Source: JBOFEH01 sp051650265 (lineage in GTDB: Bacteria > Bacillota > Clostridia > Lachnospirales > Cellulosilyticaceae). Taken from it: 41,272 nt of DNA. Of this stretch, positions 14,474-23,461 are shown in pieces (the first letter of the stretch is position 1; each line of letters begins with the position of its first letter). A program made the position numbers and the translations under genes. The stretch spans positions 1-41,272 of the forward strand of contig JBOFIR010000150.1 in the NCBI GenBank assembly GCA_051650265.1. The letters run 5' to 3'. The notes beneath the pieces are model-generated. The model had not been told where the DNA came from. It did no database searches and saw only the letters and a list, made by a program, of their open reading frames with translations.

Positions 14474-16152
14474 TTGTACAAAGTTGCAGATTGTTTTATT
14501 TCCTTAGCGCTTTGAAGTGTATTGACACTCACTAAACCGCCCATCAGTCTGCACAGTTCCTCATGAATCTCCGTTTCTTCTAATACAGTCAGTCCTGTCT
14601 TGGTCTGTGCATCTACAACACTTTTCTCAATTAAATAGTGATTATCTCCCATCGCTGCAATCTGCGGCAAATGGGTAATACAGATCACCTGACGCATCCG
14701 CGAGATCGTTGCAAGCTTTTCCCCTACCTTTTGAGCAGCAAGTCCACTGATCCCTGTATCAATCTCATCAAAGATGACTGTATCAATCGTATCGCCTAAT
14801 ACAAGTACCGTTTTGATGGCTAACATCACTCTTGAGATCTCACCACCCGAAGCAATTTTTGAAAGTGGATGCATGTCTTCTCCTAGATTCGTACGAATCA
14901 AGAATTCCACTTCATTACAACCCATACGGTTACACACGTCTAGTGCCTTGATTGATACCTTAAACTCTGCATGGGGCATCTGAAGGTCTTTGAGGTGATG
15001 ATTGATCTTTCCTTCAATACCCTCGGCAAGTGTCTGCCTTGCTCCTAAGAGTTTGTTGGCCGCAGTACGTACCGCTTGCTCCATTTGACTACACTCTGCA
15101 AGAAGACGCTCTTTGTTCTCTTCAGAGTATACCAATTCATCCAATTCTTTTTCACAAGAGGACTTATACTCTAAAATCTCCTGTACCGAGTTACCATACT
15201 TTTGCTTCAGGCGATAGATCATATCAAGTCTGACCTGCACTTCCTCGAGCTGTTCTGGTGAGTAGTCGATATCTTCCACATACTTACGAATCTGATAGGT
15301 CACATCCTGAAGCTGTGCTTCTACCGCAAGGAGCTGCTGATGGAGTTCACCAAGCTCTTCACTGATATGTCCAATGTCTTGAAAGGCTGAGGCTGCCCGA
15401 CCTGCAAGTTCAGTGGCACCCACACCCATGCTATGCCCACCCTCTAGGGAGTCATATGCCTTTTGACACTGCAACATGATCTTCTCGCCATGAGATAGTA
15501 CCTCATAGTCTTCACGAAGCTGCTCCTCTTCCCCTGCCTTCAGTTTGCATCCTGCAATCTCTTGAATCTGGAAAGAGAGCATATCTTTGAGTTGAAGCTT
15601 CTTGCGTTCATCCACATGTTGTTTCTCTAGCTCATGTCTGAGACTCTGCCACTTCTCATAAAGCGTCTTGTAAGCCAATTTGTCAGCATCAAACGCATCA
15701 TCGCCAAAGCTATCTAGCATCTCAATGTGTGTAGAGACATCCAGCAGCGACTGTGGCTCATGTTGCCCATGCACATCGATGAGAAGTGCAGCTAAATCTC
15801 TTACTGCCTGTCTTGTACAAGTGACACCATTGATCTTATAAACAGTTCGCCCTGTAGCATAGAGTGTACGCTCAAGCTCTATGGTATTGTCTTCATAGGG
15901 AAAACCATTTTCCTCTATGTACGCAATGCCCATGCCATGATCATCTTCGAATCCCAGTTTGACATAAGCACATTGTTGTCCTTTTCTAATGATTTGCTTG
16001 GACGTACGGTTACCTATAGCAAATTGAATCGAATCAATAAGCATAGATTTTCCCGCACCTGTCTCACCACTAAAAATATTGAGGTTACTATGAAGTTCTA
16101 GCACGACTTCATCAATAAGCGCAATATTTCTTACATGTAAATAGGTTAGCAT
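14455..16152 (-). CDS. recN: DNA repair protein RecN
   Basis: RecN is an SMC-like ATPase that gathers broken DNA ends for recombinational repair. The Walker A motif GETGAGKS is at residues 29-36. Two coiled-coil arms occupy about 150-370, with heptad-rich stretches such as ELGELHQQLLAVEAQLQ. The C-terminal head has the ABC signature (PLSKIASGGEISRVMLA) and Walker B TVIFDEIDTGISG. The length, 565, is standard. Its start overlaps the end of argR by seven bases, as in the conserved ahrC-recN pair, and its last codons form a terminator stem. Confidence 0.97.
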   Translation of the reverse strand: MLTYLHVRNIALIDEVVLELHSNLNIFSGETGAGKSMLIDSIQFAIGNRTSKQIIRKGQQCAYVKLGFEDDHGMGIAYIEENGFPYEDNTIELERTLYATGRTVYKINGVTCTRQAVRDLAALLIDVHGQHEPQSLLDVSTHIEMLDSFGDDAFDADKLAYKTLYEKWQSLRHELEKQHVDERKKLQLKDMLSFQIQEIAGCKLKAGEEEQLREDYEVLSHGEKIMLQCQKAYDSLEGGHSMGVGATELAGRAASAFQDIGHISEELGELHQQLLAVEAQLQDVTYQIRKYVEDIDYSPEQLEEVQVRLDMIYRLKQKYGNSVQEILEYKSSCEKELDELVYSEENKERLLAECSQMEQAVRTAANKLLGARQTLAEGIEGKINHHLKDLQMPHAEFKVSIKALDVCNRMGCNEVEFLIRTNLGEDMHPLSKIASGGEISRVMLAIKTVLVLGDTIDTVIFDEIDTGISGLAAQKVGEKLATISRMRQVICITHLPQIAAMGDNHYLIEKSVVDAQTKTGLTVLEETEIHEELCRLMGGLVSVNTLQSAKEIKQSATLYKQSITA

Positions 16153-16604
16153 CCTAACATCTCCTCGAATTTGCTGATTGCAGCATCCATCATCTCTTTT
16201 TCTCGAATCGCACAGAAAATGGTATCATCTCCTGCAAGTGTCCCTACCACTTCCTCAAAATTGAAAGCATCAATAGCAGATGCTACAGCGTTACCCATGC
16301 CTGAAAGTGTACGGATCACAAGAAGATTTTGCGCCACATCCATCGAAACAAAGCCCGCTCTAAACACACGGATCACCTTCTCGGATACCTGATCCTCGAA
16401 GTTGGCGAGTGCCACGTACTTTTGCCCCTTTGTTCTGCTCGCTACCTTAGTTAGTTTAAGCTCTCTAATATCTCTTGAAACAGTGGCCTGTGTAACTTTG
16501 AAGCCTTCTCTTTCCAGATTATCTGCAAGCTCCTCCTGTGTCTCAATCTCATTTTCTCTGATTAAACTTAGTATGCGTGATTGTCTTTGTTCTTTCATTC
16601 CCAT
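16146..16604 (-). CDS. argR: Arginine repressor ArgR
   Basis: ArgR (AhrC) senses arginine and represses arginine synthesis genes while activating catabolism. The N-terminal winged helix (residues 5-70, with TQATVSRDIRELKLTKV) binds ARG boxes, and the C-terminal oligomerisation and arginine-binding domain carries GTLAGDDTIFCAI. The length, 152, is normal. ATG 16602-16604 is used; a second ATG two codons later is equally possible because the ribosome site is weak. It is translationally coupled to recN, the usual genomic position in Bacillota, and not near arginine biosynthesis genes. Confidence 0.96.
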   Translation of the reverse strand: MGMKEQRQSRILSLIRENEIETQEELADNLEREGFKVTQATVSRDIRELKLTKVASRTKGQKYVALANFEDQVSEKVIRVFRAGFVSMDVAQNLLVIRTLSGMGNAVASAIDAFNFEEVVGTLAGDDTIFCAIREKEMMDAAISKFEEMLGC

Positions 16605-16606
16605 GG

Positions 16607-17467
16607 CTATTTACGCCTTTCTACTATTTTTTTTCTTAGGATATCAAAAAAGTGTTTTTCTGAGAGCTTTACAAGCCTCGTGCTGTACTGAGACCGCTCG
16701 ATTTCAATGGAGTGCTTTGGGCCCACACAGAGCATGGTCTGCCCATCTACTGCAAGCTCAAGTCTGGTCCCATCATCATTGTGCGTCTTGATACGTATAT
16801 GATCTTCATCTGATACGATCATAGAACGTGAATAGATCGTATGTGGACAGATCGGTGTAATAATCATCGCCCTAGCATGTGGTACCACAATAGGACCTCC
16901 TGCTGAAAGGTTGTAAGCAGTAGAACCTGTGGGTGTGGAAATCACAATCCCGTCTGCTGGATAAATATCCAAGTAGTGGGCATTGACCAGTAGTTCATAC
17001 TCTGTAATACGGGAATTACTTCCACGTGTCACACTCACATCATTGAGCCCATAAAACATATGCTCCTTACCTTCTGGATCAATCACCTTACATCTGAGCA
17101 TCATCCGCTCTTCGATCTCCTGCTCTTCCTCAAGAAGCTTCTCAAATAATACCCCAACCTCACTTGCCTCTATATCTGCAAGAAAACCAAGCCTACCTAG
17201 ATTAATACCCATTATGGGTACATTACATACAGCTGCCTTCTGGCAAAGCCCCAAAAGGGTGCCATCTCCACCTATTGCGATGATCAAATCACACGCCTGA
17301 TAGAGTTGTTCTTCCTCTACACTGATGGTGGCCCCCTCTAGAAGCTCATGAATATGCGCTGTGGTATAGACCACAAAATCATGGTCATGTAGCCACTGGG
17401 CTACCACCTTTGCAGTCGATAAGTCATGGTCTCTTAAAATATTTGGGACAATCCCTATATGCTTCAT
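16607..17467 (-). CDS. nadK: NAD kinase
   Basis: NadK phosphorylates NAD to NADP in the cytoplasm. The diagnostic GGDGT is at residues 66-70, with NLGRLGFLADIE near 90-101 and PTGSTAYNLSAGGPIV in the second domain. The length, 286, matches other bacterial enzymes (DAGK-like fold). It is two bases upstream of argR and 14 bases downstream of tlyA, in one operon. The ribosome site is AGGTGGAG before ATG 17465-17467. Confidence 0.97.
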   Translation of the reverse strand: MKHIGIVPNILRDHDLSTAKVVAQWLHDHDFVVYTTAHIHELLEGATISVEEEQLYQACDLIIAIGGDGTLLGLCQKAAVCNVPIMGINLGRLGFLADIEASEVGVLFEKLLEEEQEIEERMMLRCKVIDPEGKEHMFYGLNDVSVTRGSNSRITEYELLVNAHYLDIYPADGIVISTPTGSTAYNLSAGGPIVVPHARAMIITPICPHTIYSRSMIVSDEDHIRIKTHNDDGTRLELAVDGQTMLCVGPKHSIEIERSQYSTRLVKLSEKHFFDILRKKIVERRK

Positions 17468-17481
17468 TCACTCCACCTACC

Positions 17482-18297
17482 CTATAAATTTTGGTGAGAT
17501 AAGCCTACAACTTCTGCTACAAGTTGGTCCATTTCTGTGATTTGTCCATCTGTTACATTCTTCTTCAGGTGAATCAGATACTCAATATTCCCCTCAGGTC
17601 CTTTGATTGGTGAGAAATCTAACCCATAGATCCCAAATCCAATACCACTTGCATATTCCCACACTGCCTTGATCACGTTTTGATGGACCTTAGGGTCTTT
17701 GACAACCCCATGCTTCTCCACTTGCTCACGTCCTGCTTCAAACTGTGGTTTGATAAGTGCTACCACTTCACCCCCTTCTGCCAAACGGTCAGACACCGCT
17801 TGGAGAATTTTGGTGAGTGAAATAAAAGATACATCGATGGAGCTAAATGCAATCCGTTCTGGAATCTGCTCATCTGTCACATAACGCATATTGGTTTTTT
17901 CCATACAAATGACACGTTCATCTTGTCTCAGTGACCATGCGAGTTGTCCATAACCCACATCGATGGCATAAACTTTGACTGCACCATTTTGCAACATACA
18001 GTCCGTAAAGCCACCTGTAGATGCACCTACATCCATACAAGTCTTACCTTCTAATGTAATTGGGAAAGCTTTCATCGCTTTCTCGAGTTTATAACCACCA
18101 CGGCTCACATATGGCATCTTCTGTCTTACTTCGATTTGTGAAGTCACCTTTACTTTAAGCCCCGGTTTATCTTCTTTTTGTCCATCCACATAAACCACAC
18201 CAGCCATAATATAAGCCTTTGCACGCTCTCTTGATTCTGCTAATGCTCTGTTAGTGATGAGTACGTCCAATCTTTCTTTTTCTATCTTTTCTGCCAT
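17482..18297 (-). CDS. tlyA: TlyA family 2'-O-ribose rRNA methyltransferase
   Basis: TlyA proteins methylate ribose 2'-OH of cytidines in 16S and/or 23S rRNA; some have been reported as haemolysins. An S4 RNA-binding domain (residues about 8-68, with RLDVLITNRALAESRERAKA split over it) precedes an FtsJ-like Rossmann fold with SAM motif DVGASTGGFTDCML near 89-102 and SSIDVSFISL. The length is 271. The start ATG overlaps the dxs stop region (one base between), so translation is probably coupled. This dxs-tlyA-nadK order is conserved in Clostridia. Confidence 0.95.
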   Translation of the reverse strand: MAEKIEKERLDVLITNRALAESRERAKAYIMAGVVYVDGQKEDKPGLKVKVTSQIEVRQKMPYVSRGGYKLEKAMKAFPITLEGKTCMDVGASTGGFTDCMLQNGAVKVYAIDVGYGQLAWSLRQDERVICMEKTNMRYVTDEQIPERIAFSSIDVSFISLTKILQAVSDRLAEGGEVVALIKPQFEAGREQVEKHGVVKDPKVHQNVIKAVWEYASGIGFGIYGLDFSPIKGPEGNIEYLIHLKKNVTDGQITEMDQLVAEVVGLSHQNL

Positions 18298-18298
18298 T

Positions 18299-20173
18299 CT
18301 AGTTGTCTCTCCTCATTGTTGATCTAATCTCTTGTGCAAGTGTTTCAGCATCTAAGCCTTCACGTTCAAGCACACGCTTTAGGTCGCCATGACTGACGAT
18401 CCCTGTCTGATACCCATAGTTTCTCACAACCTTTGGCATCTGATCACCTAGTGCAAGATGCTGTGTCACAAGTGCGCCAAAGCCATCTGTCACCACGTGA
18501 TCTTCTAATGTAAAGATATAGTCATACTGCCCTGCAAGTACAACCAATCCTTTGGCATCCACTGGTTTGATCACCGGTGCTTCTACAACACCCATTTCAA
18601 TTCCCTCTTGTGCCAGAAGCTCACGTACACAAAGCGCAGTCTCTACCATGCGTCCTGTAGTTAGAATCACTGCCTCAGACCCACTTTCAAGTGTATGCAG
18701 CCCTGCACTTTGATAATCCCATACATAGTTTGAGTCCACCGCCGCACCGCCACGTGGATATCGCACAGCTACCGGGCCATCTACCGAGATGGCATAGCGC
18801 ATCGCTGCTTCCATCTCCTCTGGTACTTTGGGTGATAATATTGTCATGTTAGGAATATGCGCAAGATACGCAATATCAAAAATCCCCTGATGGGTGCTAC
18901 CGTCTTCTCCTACTACACCTGCACGGTCTACACCAAAGATCACAGGGAGATTTTGAAGGGCTACATCATGAAGAATCTGATCATAAGCACGTTGCAAGAA
19001 CGATGAATACACAGCCACTACAGGTCTAAAACCATCCATAGCAAGCCCTGCTGCAAAAGTCACTGCGTGCTGCTCTGCAATCCCTACATCAAAGAAGCGC
19101 TTAGGATGGGCTTTGTAAAATGGTAAGAGCCCTGTACCCTCTCTCATTGCAGCGGTAATTGCCACCACTTCTGGGTATTCATCACCAAGTTTGACCATTG
19201 CCTCACCAAAAGCATCTGAGAAAGTCTTGGTACTACCATGCTTAGAGACGACGCCCTCTTTGATGTCAAATGGGGATACCCCATGATAACTACTAGGATT
19301 AAGCTCAGCCATACGATAGCCTTTACCTTTTTGTGTTTTCATATGAATGAGTATAGGTCCACGCATATTTTTAGCATTTTCTAGAATTTGAATCACATCA
19401 TCCATCTTGTGTCCATCAATCGGGCCAAGATATGTGAATCCCATCTGTTCAAAGAGGGTACTTTCCATGAGAAGTGTTTTCACACCTTCTTTGGTACGAC
19501 GTACTGTACTAACGAGGGAATCGCCCACCACCGGCACGTGTTGTAAGATTTCTTCCACATCTTCTTTGACCTGGAGATACTCCTTGTTGGAACGGAGCTT
19601 GTTGAGATATTTACAGAGCCCGCCTACATTCTCAGAGATACTCATCTCATTGTCGTTGAGGATCACGATGAGGTTATGATTGCCCTTTCCTGCATTGTTG
19701 AGGGCTTCAAAAGCCATCCCCCCTGTCAGTGCCCCATCACCAATAATGGCAACCACATGACTTTTTTCACCTTTAAGGTCTCTTGCTGCTGCCAAACCAA
19801 GTGCTGCTGAGATCGATGTGGAGCTATGCCCTGTCTCAAAGATATCATGTGGACTTTCCGCACGTTTTGGGAACCCACTCATACCACCTGTCTGACGAAG
19901 TGTCTTGAAGCCTTTGCGGCGTCCTGTCAAGATCTTGTGTACGTAAGCTTGATGGCCTACATCCCATACAAATTTATCTTTTGGTGACTCAAACACATGA
20001 TGGAGCGCAATCGTTAGCTCAACTACACCTAGGTTTGATGCCAGATGCCCCCCTGTCTGTGAGACAGATTGAATGAGGAATTTACGGATGTCTTTTGCAA
20101 GTTCATGCAGTTCTGGAATTTCCATATTCTTGATTAATGATACATCTTTTATTTTTGATAATGTCTTTAACAT
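18299..20173 (-). CDS. dxs: 1-Deoxy-D-xylulose-5-phosphate synthase
   Basis: Dxs joins pyruvate and glyceraldehyde 3-phosphate to make DXP, first step of the MEP isoprenoid pathway and a source for thiamine and pyridoxal. The TPP-binding motif GDGALTGG starts at residue 145, followed by NDNEMSISENVGG. The catalytic region with EDGSTHQGIFDIAYL and the transketolase C-terminal domain are intact. The length, 624, is full. It lies with ispA in one run, so a supply line from DXP to farnesyl diphosphate is clustered. A short terminator-like hairpin precedes it. Confidence 0.97.
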   Translation of the reverse strand: MLKTLSKIKDVSLIKNMEIPELHELAKDIRKFLIQSVSQTGGHLASNLGVVELTIALHHVFESPKDKFVWDVGHQAYVHKILTGRRKGFKTLRQTGGMSGFPKRAESPHDIFETGHSSTSISAALGLAAARDLKGEKSHVVAIIGDGALTGGMAFEALNNAGKGNHNLIVILNDNEMSISENVGGLCKYLNKLRSNKEYLQVKEDVEEILQHVPVVGDSLVSTVRRTKEGVKTLLMESTLFEQMGFTYLGPIDGHKMDDVIQILENAKNMRGPILIHMKTQKGKGYRMAELNPSSYHGVSPFDIKEGVVSKHGSTKTFSDAFGEAMVKLGDEYPEVVAITAAMREGTGLLPFYKAHPKRFFDVGIAEQHAVTFAAGLAMDGFRPVVAVYSSFLQRAYDQILHDVALQNLPVIFGVDRAGVVGEDGSTHQGIFDIAYLAHIPNMTILSPKVPEEMEAAMRYAISVDGPVAVRYPRGGAAVDSNYVWDYQSAGLHTLESGSEAVILTTGRMVETALCVRELLAQEGIEMGVVEAPVIKPVDAKGLVVLAGQYDYIFTLEDHVVTDGFGALVTQHLALGDQMPKVVRNYGYQTGIVSHGDLKRVLEREGLDAETLAQEIRSTMRRDN

Positions 20174-20200
20174 ATCTTCACCTTTTCTTTACAAATAGAG

Positions 20201-20226
20201 AAAAAATGACAATCTTACGATTGTCA
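20201..20226 (-). terminator. Terminator-like hairpin between the PAP2-related gene and dxs
   Basis: TGACAATC and GATTGTCA (20219-20226, 20207-20214) form a perfect 8-base stem with a 4-base loop followed by six T on the minus strand. It lies 15 bases after the PAP2-related stop. No good promoter for dxs is seen between it and the dxs start, so it may attenuate rather than end the transcript. Confidence 0.7.
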
Positions 20227-20240
20227 CCTCAATTCTTGTG

Positions 20241-20687
20241 TTATTGAATGCATACAAGTGCTATAGCTATACCTAATATAGCTCCTGCTGCGACTTGAAG
20301 TGGCGTATGCCCTAAGAGTTCCTTGAGTCTCACATCAAGTGTGACGTTCGGATCTTGCATTGTCTCGATAATTTTGTTGAGTAGTGCGGCTTGCTTGCCT
20401 GCTTCTAATCTCACATTAGCTGCATCATACATCACCACACAGCTAAATACTGCCGCAATGGCAAATAACGCTGTGTCATAGCCATGTACTTGCCCTACAG
20501 ATATTGCTAAAGCCACAGTAAATGAACTATGAGAACTTGGCATGCCTCCTGAGGCAATGAGTTTCTCGAAGTCCAGCTTTTTTTCATTGATTAAAGTAAT
20601 AATCACTTTTAACACTTGTGCAACAAACCAGCTGAGTAATGATACCATTAAGATCTGATTTGATCCGATTTCATGAAAAATATCCAT
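20241..20687 (-). CDS. Divergent PAP2 family membrane protein (DUF212, YuiD-like)
   Basis: The 148-residue protein has four or so membrane helices and the signature ASGGMPSSHSSFTVALA at residues 46-62, which resembles the phosphatase motif SGHS of PAP2 enzymes but lacks the full set of PAP2 catalytic residues. Members of this family are widespread in Bacillota and plants, with no certain reaction. Its place between ispA and dxs suggests, but does not show, a part in isoprenoid phosphate metabolism. The ribosome site is AGGGAGG before ATG 20685-20687. Confidence 0.88.
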   Translation of the reverse strand: MDIFHEIGSNQILMVSLLSWFVAQVLKVIITLINEKKLDFEKLIASGGMPSSHSSFTVALAISVGQVHGYDTALFAIAAVFSCVVMYDAANVRLEAGKQAALLNKIIETMQDPNVTLDVRLKELLGHTPLQVAAGAILGIAIALVCIQ

Positions 20688-20696
20688 AGTCCCTCC

Positions 20697-21569
20697 CTAT
20701 TGTCTTCTATGCACTAATTCTAATGCAATCTCTCTTAGTAGGTGTGTGTCTCCTGGGACACGGTCCAAGCAACCTAATGCCTTCTGAGTGAGTTCTTCTG
20801 CGATTTCATAGCAGCGTTCTACACTATAGAAAGAGAGGTAGGTATTCTTCTCATTTTTCGCATCACTACAAATAGGTTTGCCTAACTCCTCTGCAGTAGA
20901 GGTTTGATCCAGTATATCGTCTATAATCTGAAATACTTTGCCAAGATATTTGCCGTAAGCTTCACAAGCTGCAACCTCCATCGGAGAGCCTCCACCTAAT
21001 ACTGCCCCCATCTTGGTTGCTGCTGCAATCAGTGCCCCTGTCTTGTGCAAATGAATACAATCCAGTGTATCACGTGTGATCGCTTGGCCTTCACTAGCCA
21101 TATCCAGCACCTGCCCTGCAATCATGCCGTGACAACCACTTGCCTGTGCAAGCACCTGCACCGCGCGCACTCTATTCATATCATCTTGTATGATAGCATC
21201 TTCTAACATCAGCTCGAAAGCATAGTTGAGGAGCGCATCACCTGCGAGAATAGCTGTATCCTCACCAAATACCACATGGTTGGTTGGCTTGCCACGTCTC
21301 AGGTCATCATTATCCATCGCTGGAAGATCATCATGAATCAATGAATATGTATGAACCATCTCCATAGCACACCAAAAAGCACTAATATCTTCTGTTCCGC
21401 CTACAGCTTCATAAGCGAGCTGCATCAAGATCGGTCTGATGCGTTTGCCACCTGCACGTACACTATACGCCATAGACTCATATAACTTTTGAAATGGCCC
21501 TTCCGCAAGAGGAAGGTTCTCTTCTAAACATGCTTCCACACGTTTTTTGTAGACATCTAAGTTACTCAT
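20697..21569 (-). CDS. ispA: Farnesyl diphosphate synthase (polyprenyl synthetase)
   Basis: IspA condenses isopentenyl diphosphate with allylic diphosphates to make geranyl and farnesyl diphosphate. The first aspartate-rich motif DDLPAMD is at residues 80-86 with RRGKPTNH after it; the second (DDILD) lies near 215-219. The length, 290 residues, is normal. I choose ATG 21567-21569 (MSNLDVYKKR), with GGGGAAAA upstream, which overlaps the xseB stop by eight bases; another ATG five codons earlier would add residues not usual in the family. The upstream neighbours xseA-xseB-ispA are the conserved context. Confidence 0.95.
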   Translation of the reverse strand: MSNLDVYKKRVEACLEENLPLAEGPFQKLYESMAYSVRAGGKRIRPILMQLAYEAVGGTEDISAFWCAMEMVHTYSLIHDDLPAMDNDDLRRGKPTNHVVFGEDTAILAGDALLNYAFELMLEDAIIQDDMNRVRAVQVLAQASGCHGMIAGQVLDMASEGQAITRDTLDCIHLHKTGALIAAATKMGAVLGGGSPMEVAACEAYGKYLGKVFQIIDDILDQTSTAEELGKPICSDAKNEKNTYLSFYSVERCYEIAEELTQKALGCLDRVPGDTHLLREIALELVHRRQ

Positions 21570-21792
21570 TATTATTTTCCCCATTTATTTTTTCATAAGT
21601 ATTATTCTCATAAACGTAGACTTCTTGCTCTGCCTTTTTGAGTACTGTACTACAAAAGGCAGCCAGTTCCATACCTTTTTTATATTGGTTAATGCTTTCT
21701 TCTAGTGAAAGCTCACCACTTTCCATCTCTCTAATGATTGTCTCAAGCTCTTTGATGGTGCTTTCAAAATCTTGTTTTGGTTTTCTAGGCAT
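21562..21792 (-). CDS. xseB: Exodeoxyribonuclease VII small subunit
   Basis: XseB joins the large subunit XseA to form the single-strand-specific exonuclease VII. The 76-residue protein is helical, with the family pattern FESTIKELETIIREMESGELSLEESINQYKKGMEL spread over residues 9-43. The start ATG is five bases after the xseA stop codon region. Its end overlaps the preferred ispA start by eight bases. Confidence 0.95.
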   Translation of the reverse strand: MPRKPKQDFESTIKELETIIREMESGELSLEESINQYKKGMELAAFCSTVLKKAEQEVYVYENNTYEKINGENNNE

Positions 21793-21797
21793 GTCTC

Positions 21798-22997
21798 CTA
21801 CCCTTTCTTATAAACTTTTGCCTCAATACTTCCCTCTGATAAACGGATAGCGATTGCATCTCCTACGGCCACATCTTCAGCTGTCTTAATCACACGACCT
21901 GCCTCATCGGTGGTCACACTATAACCTCTTTTGAGTGTCGCAAGTGGGGACAATTTCTCAAGTTGATTGATACGGTCTTCAAAGCGTCCATAAGCTTCCT
22001 TAACTCTATTTTGGTAGACCTTGTGCAATTGTATACTCATTTCATCCACTTCGATCATCCAATCTTCAAAAAGCTTGGATTTGTTGGCAAATATTGGCCT
22101 AGAAGTAATAGATTCTAGGCGTTGTTTGCTATAGGTGATCTGGCTACGCATGGTATAAGTGAGTGTATTTTTGTACTTCTTAACAAGTTCTTCATATTCC
22201 GTCTGAGAAGGAAAAACAATCTCAGCTGCCGCCGATGGTGTTGGTGCTCTGAGGTCGCCTACAAAGTCAGCAATCGTAAAGTCTACCTCATGTCCGACTG
22301 CCGAAACAATAGGAATCTTAGAGGCAAATATGGCACGTGCCACAGCTTCCTCATTGAATACCCATAGATCCTCTATAGCGCCTCCCCCTCTACCAAGTAT
22401 GATGACATCCACAAGGTTTTCCTTGTTGGCAAGCGCAATACTTGCTACAATCTCATCCTTCGCATGTTCACCCTGAACATGTGAGGGATAGATATATACT
22501 GGAATATTAGGGTTACGTCTACGTGCTACTTGTAAGATATCTTTGATCGCTGCCCCTGTTCTAGACGTGATCACGCCCACCTTATGGGGAAACTTTGGAA
22601 TAGGCTTTTTGAATAGGGGATCAAAGAGTCCCTCTTCAGAGAGCTTTGCCTTGAGCTTTTCAAACTGTTCATACAGTGAACCCATCCCTTGCATTTCAAT
22701 CTCGGATACATACCCTTGATAGGCACCTGTCTTCTCATAGAGTGCAATGCGCACCCTTGCAACAATCTTTGTGCCTTCTGTGAGCTTCACAGTCAGCTTC
22801 TGTGCATCTTTGCTAAACATCACGGCATTGATACTTGCCTTATCATCTTTGAGTGTAAAATAAATATGTCCAGTATGATGATACTTGCAGTTAGAAACTT
22901 CCCCAGCTACCCAGAGGTCTCTAAGCATGTAATCTTCCTCGAACATATGACTTACATAACGGTTGACATCTGAGACTGCAACGACTTTTCTTTTCAT
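21798..22997 (-). CDS. xseA: Exodeoxyribonuclease VII large subunit
   Basis: XseA is the catalytic subunit of exonuclease VII, which degrades single-stranded DNA from both ends. An N-terminal OB fold (residues about 5-100, with LWVAGEVSNCKYHHTGHIYFTLKD) is followed by the catalytic domain, with GVITSRTGAAIKDI, VIILGRGGGAIEDLWVFN and SAVGHEVDFTIADFV, and a coiled-coil C-terminus ending in LKRGYSVTTDEAGRVI. The length, 399, is slightly short of E. coli XseA but usual for Bacillota. It lies three bases from nusB and five from xseB. Confidence 0.96.
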   Translation of the reverse strand: MKRKVVAVSDVNRYVSHMFEEDYMLRDLWVAGEVSNCKYHHTGHIYFTLKDDKASINAVMFSKDAQKLTVKLTEGTKIVARVRIALYEKTGAYQGYVSEIEMQGMGSLYEQFEKLKAKLSEEGLFDPLFKKPIPKFPHKVGVITSRTGAAIKDILQVARRRNPNIPVYIYPSHVQGEHAKDEIVASIALANKENLVDVIILGRGGGAIEDLWVFNEEAVARAIFASKIPIVSAVGHEVDFTIADFVGDLRAPTPSAAAEIVFPSQTEYEELVKKYKNTLTYTMRSQITYSKQRLESITSRPIFANKSKLFEDWMIEVDEMSIQLHKVYQNRVKEAYGRFEDRINQLEKLSPLATLKRGYSVTTDEAGRVIKTAEDVAVGDAIAIRLSEGSIEAKVYKKG

Positions 22998-23000
22998 TGA

Positions 23001-23405
23001 TTATCCCTCTATTGATTTGACTACATTTCCTAAAATACCATTGATAAATTTAGGTGATTTATCCGTACTATATACTTTTGCAAGTTCGATTGCTTCGTTG
23101 ATTGCTACTTTTTGAGGAATGTCCTCTGATTGGAATTTGATCTCGTAGATCGCCATACGGAGAAGCATGTGGTCTACTTTTGCCATACGTGATAAAGACC
23201 AATTCGCTGAGCTCGCATTGATCACTTCATCAAGCTCTTCTTTACGGCTCAGTACACCTAGGAATTCTTCATTAATAAAAGTTTTGATCTTACCTTTTAC
23301 ATCTTGTGTATTCGCCTCAAGGATTGCCTGTGCATCCTCTTCTGGGTGGAAAGTTGCTTCGAAAAGCATTTTCATAATTAATTCTCTTGCTTCATGTCTC
23401 GTCAT
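23001..23405 (-). CDS. nusB: Transcription antitermination factor NusB
   Basis: NusB with NusE (S10) binds boxA RNA to prevent early termination of rRNA transcripts. The protein is all-helical, with the start MTRHEARELIMKMLFEATFH and the C-terminal VAINEAIELAKVYSTDKSPKFINGIL, both diagnostic. ATG 23403-23405 is preferred because AAGGAGG is five bases upstream; a longer start has no site. This gives 134 residues, typical. It lies between the Asp23 gene yqhY and xseA, as in many Bacillota. A stem-loop lies in its leader. Confidence 0.95.
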   Translation of the reverse strand: MTRHEARELIMKMLFEATFHPEEDAQAILEANTQDVKGKIKTFINEEFLGVLSRKEELDEVINASSANWSLSRMAKVDHMLLRMAIYEIKFQSEDIPQKVAINEAIELAKVYSTDKSPKFINGILGNVVKSIEG

Positions 23406-23425
23406 GTGAGCCTCCTTATTAATCA

Positions 23426-23449
23426 AGCTAACCCGTAGGTGGGTTAGCT
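23426..23449 (-). promoter_or_regulatory. Stem-loop in the yqhY-nusB gap
   Basis: AGCTAACCC (23449-23441 on the minus strand) pairs perfectly with GGGTTAGCT (23434-23426) around a 6-base loop. There is no T-run after the stem, so it is not a plain terminator. It ends about 6 bases before the nusB ribosome site and could be a processing site or control nusB translation. Confidence 0.5.
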
Positions 23450-23461
23450 CGTTTGTTCTAT

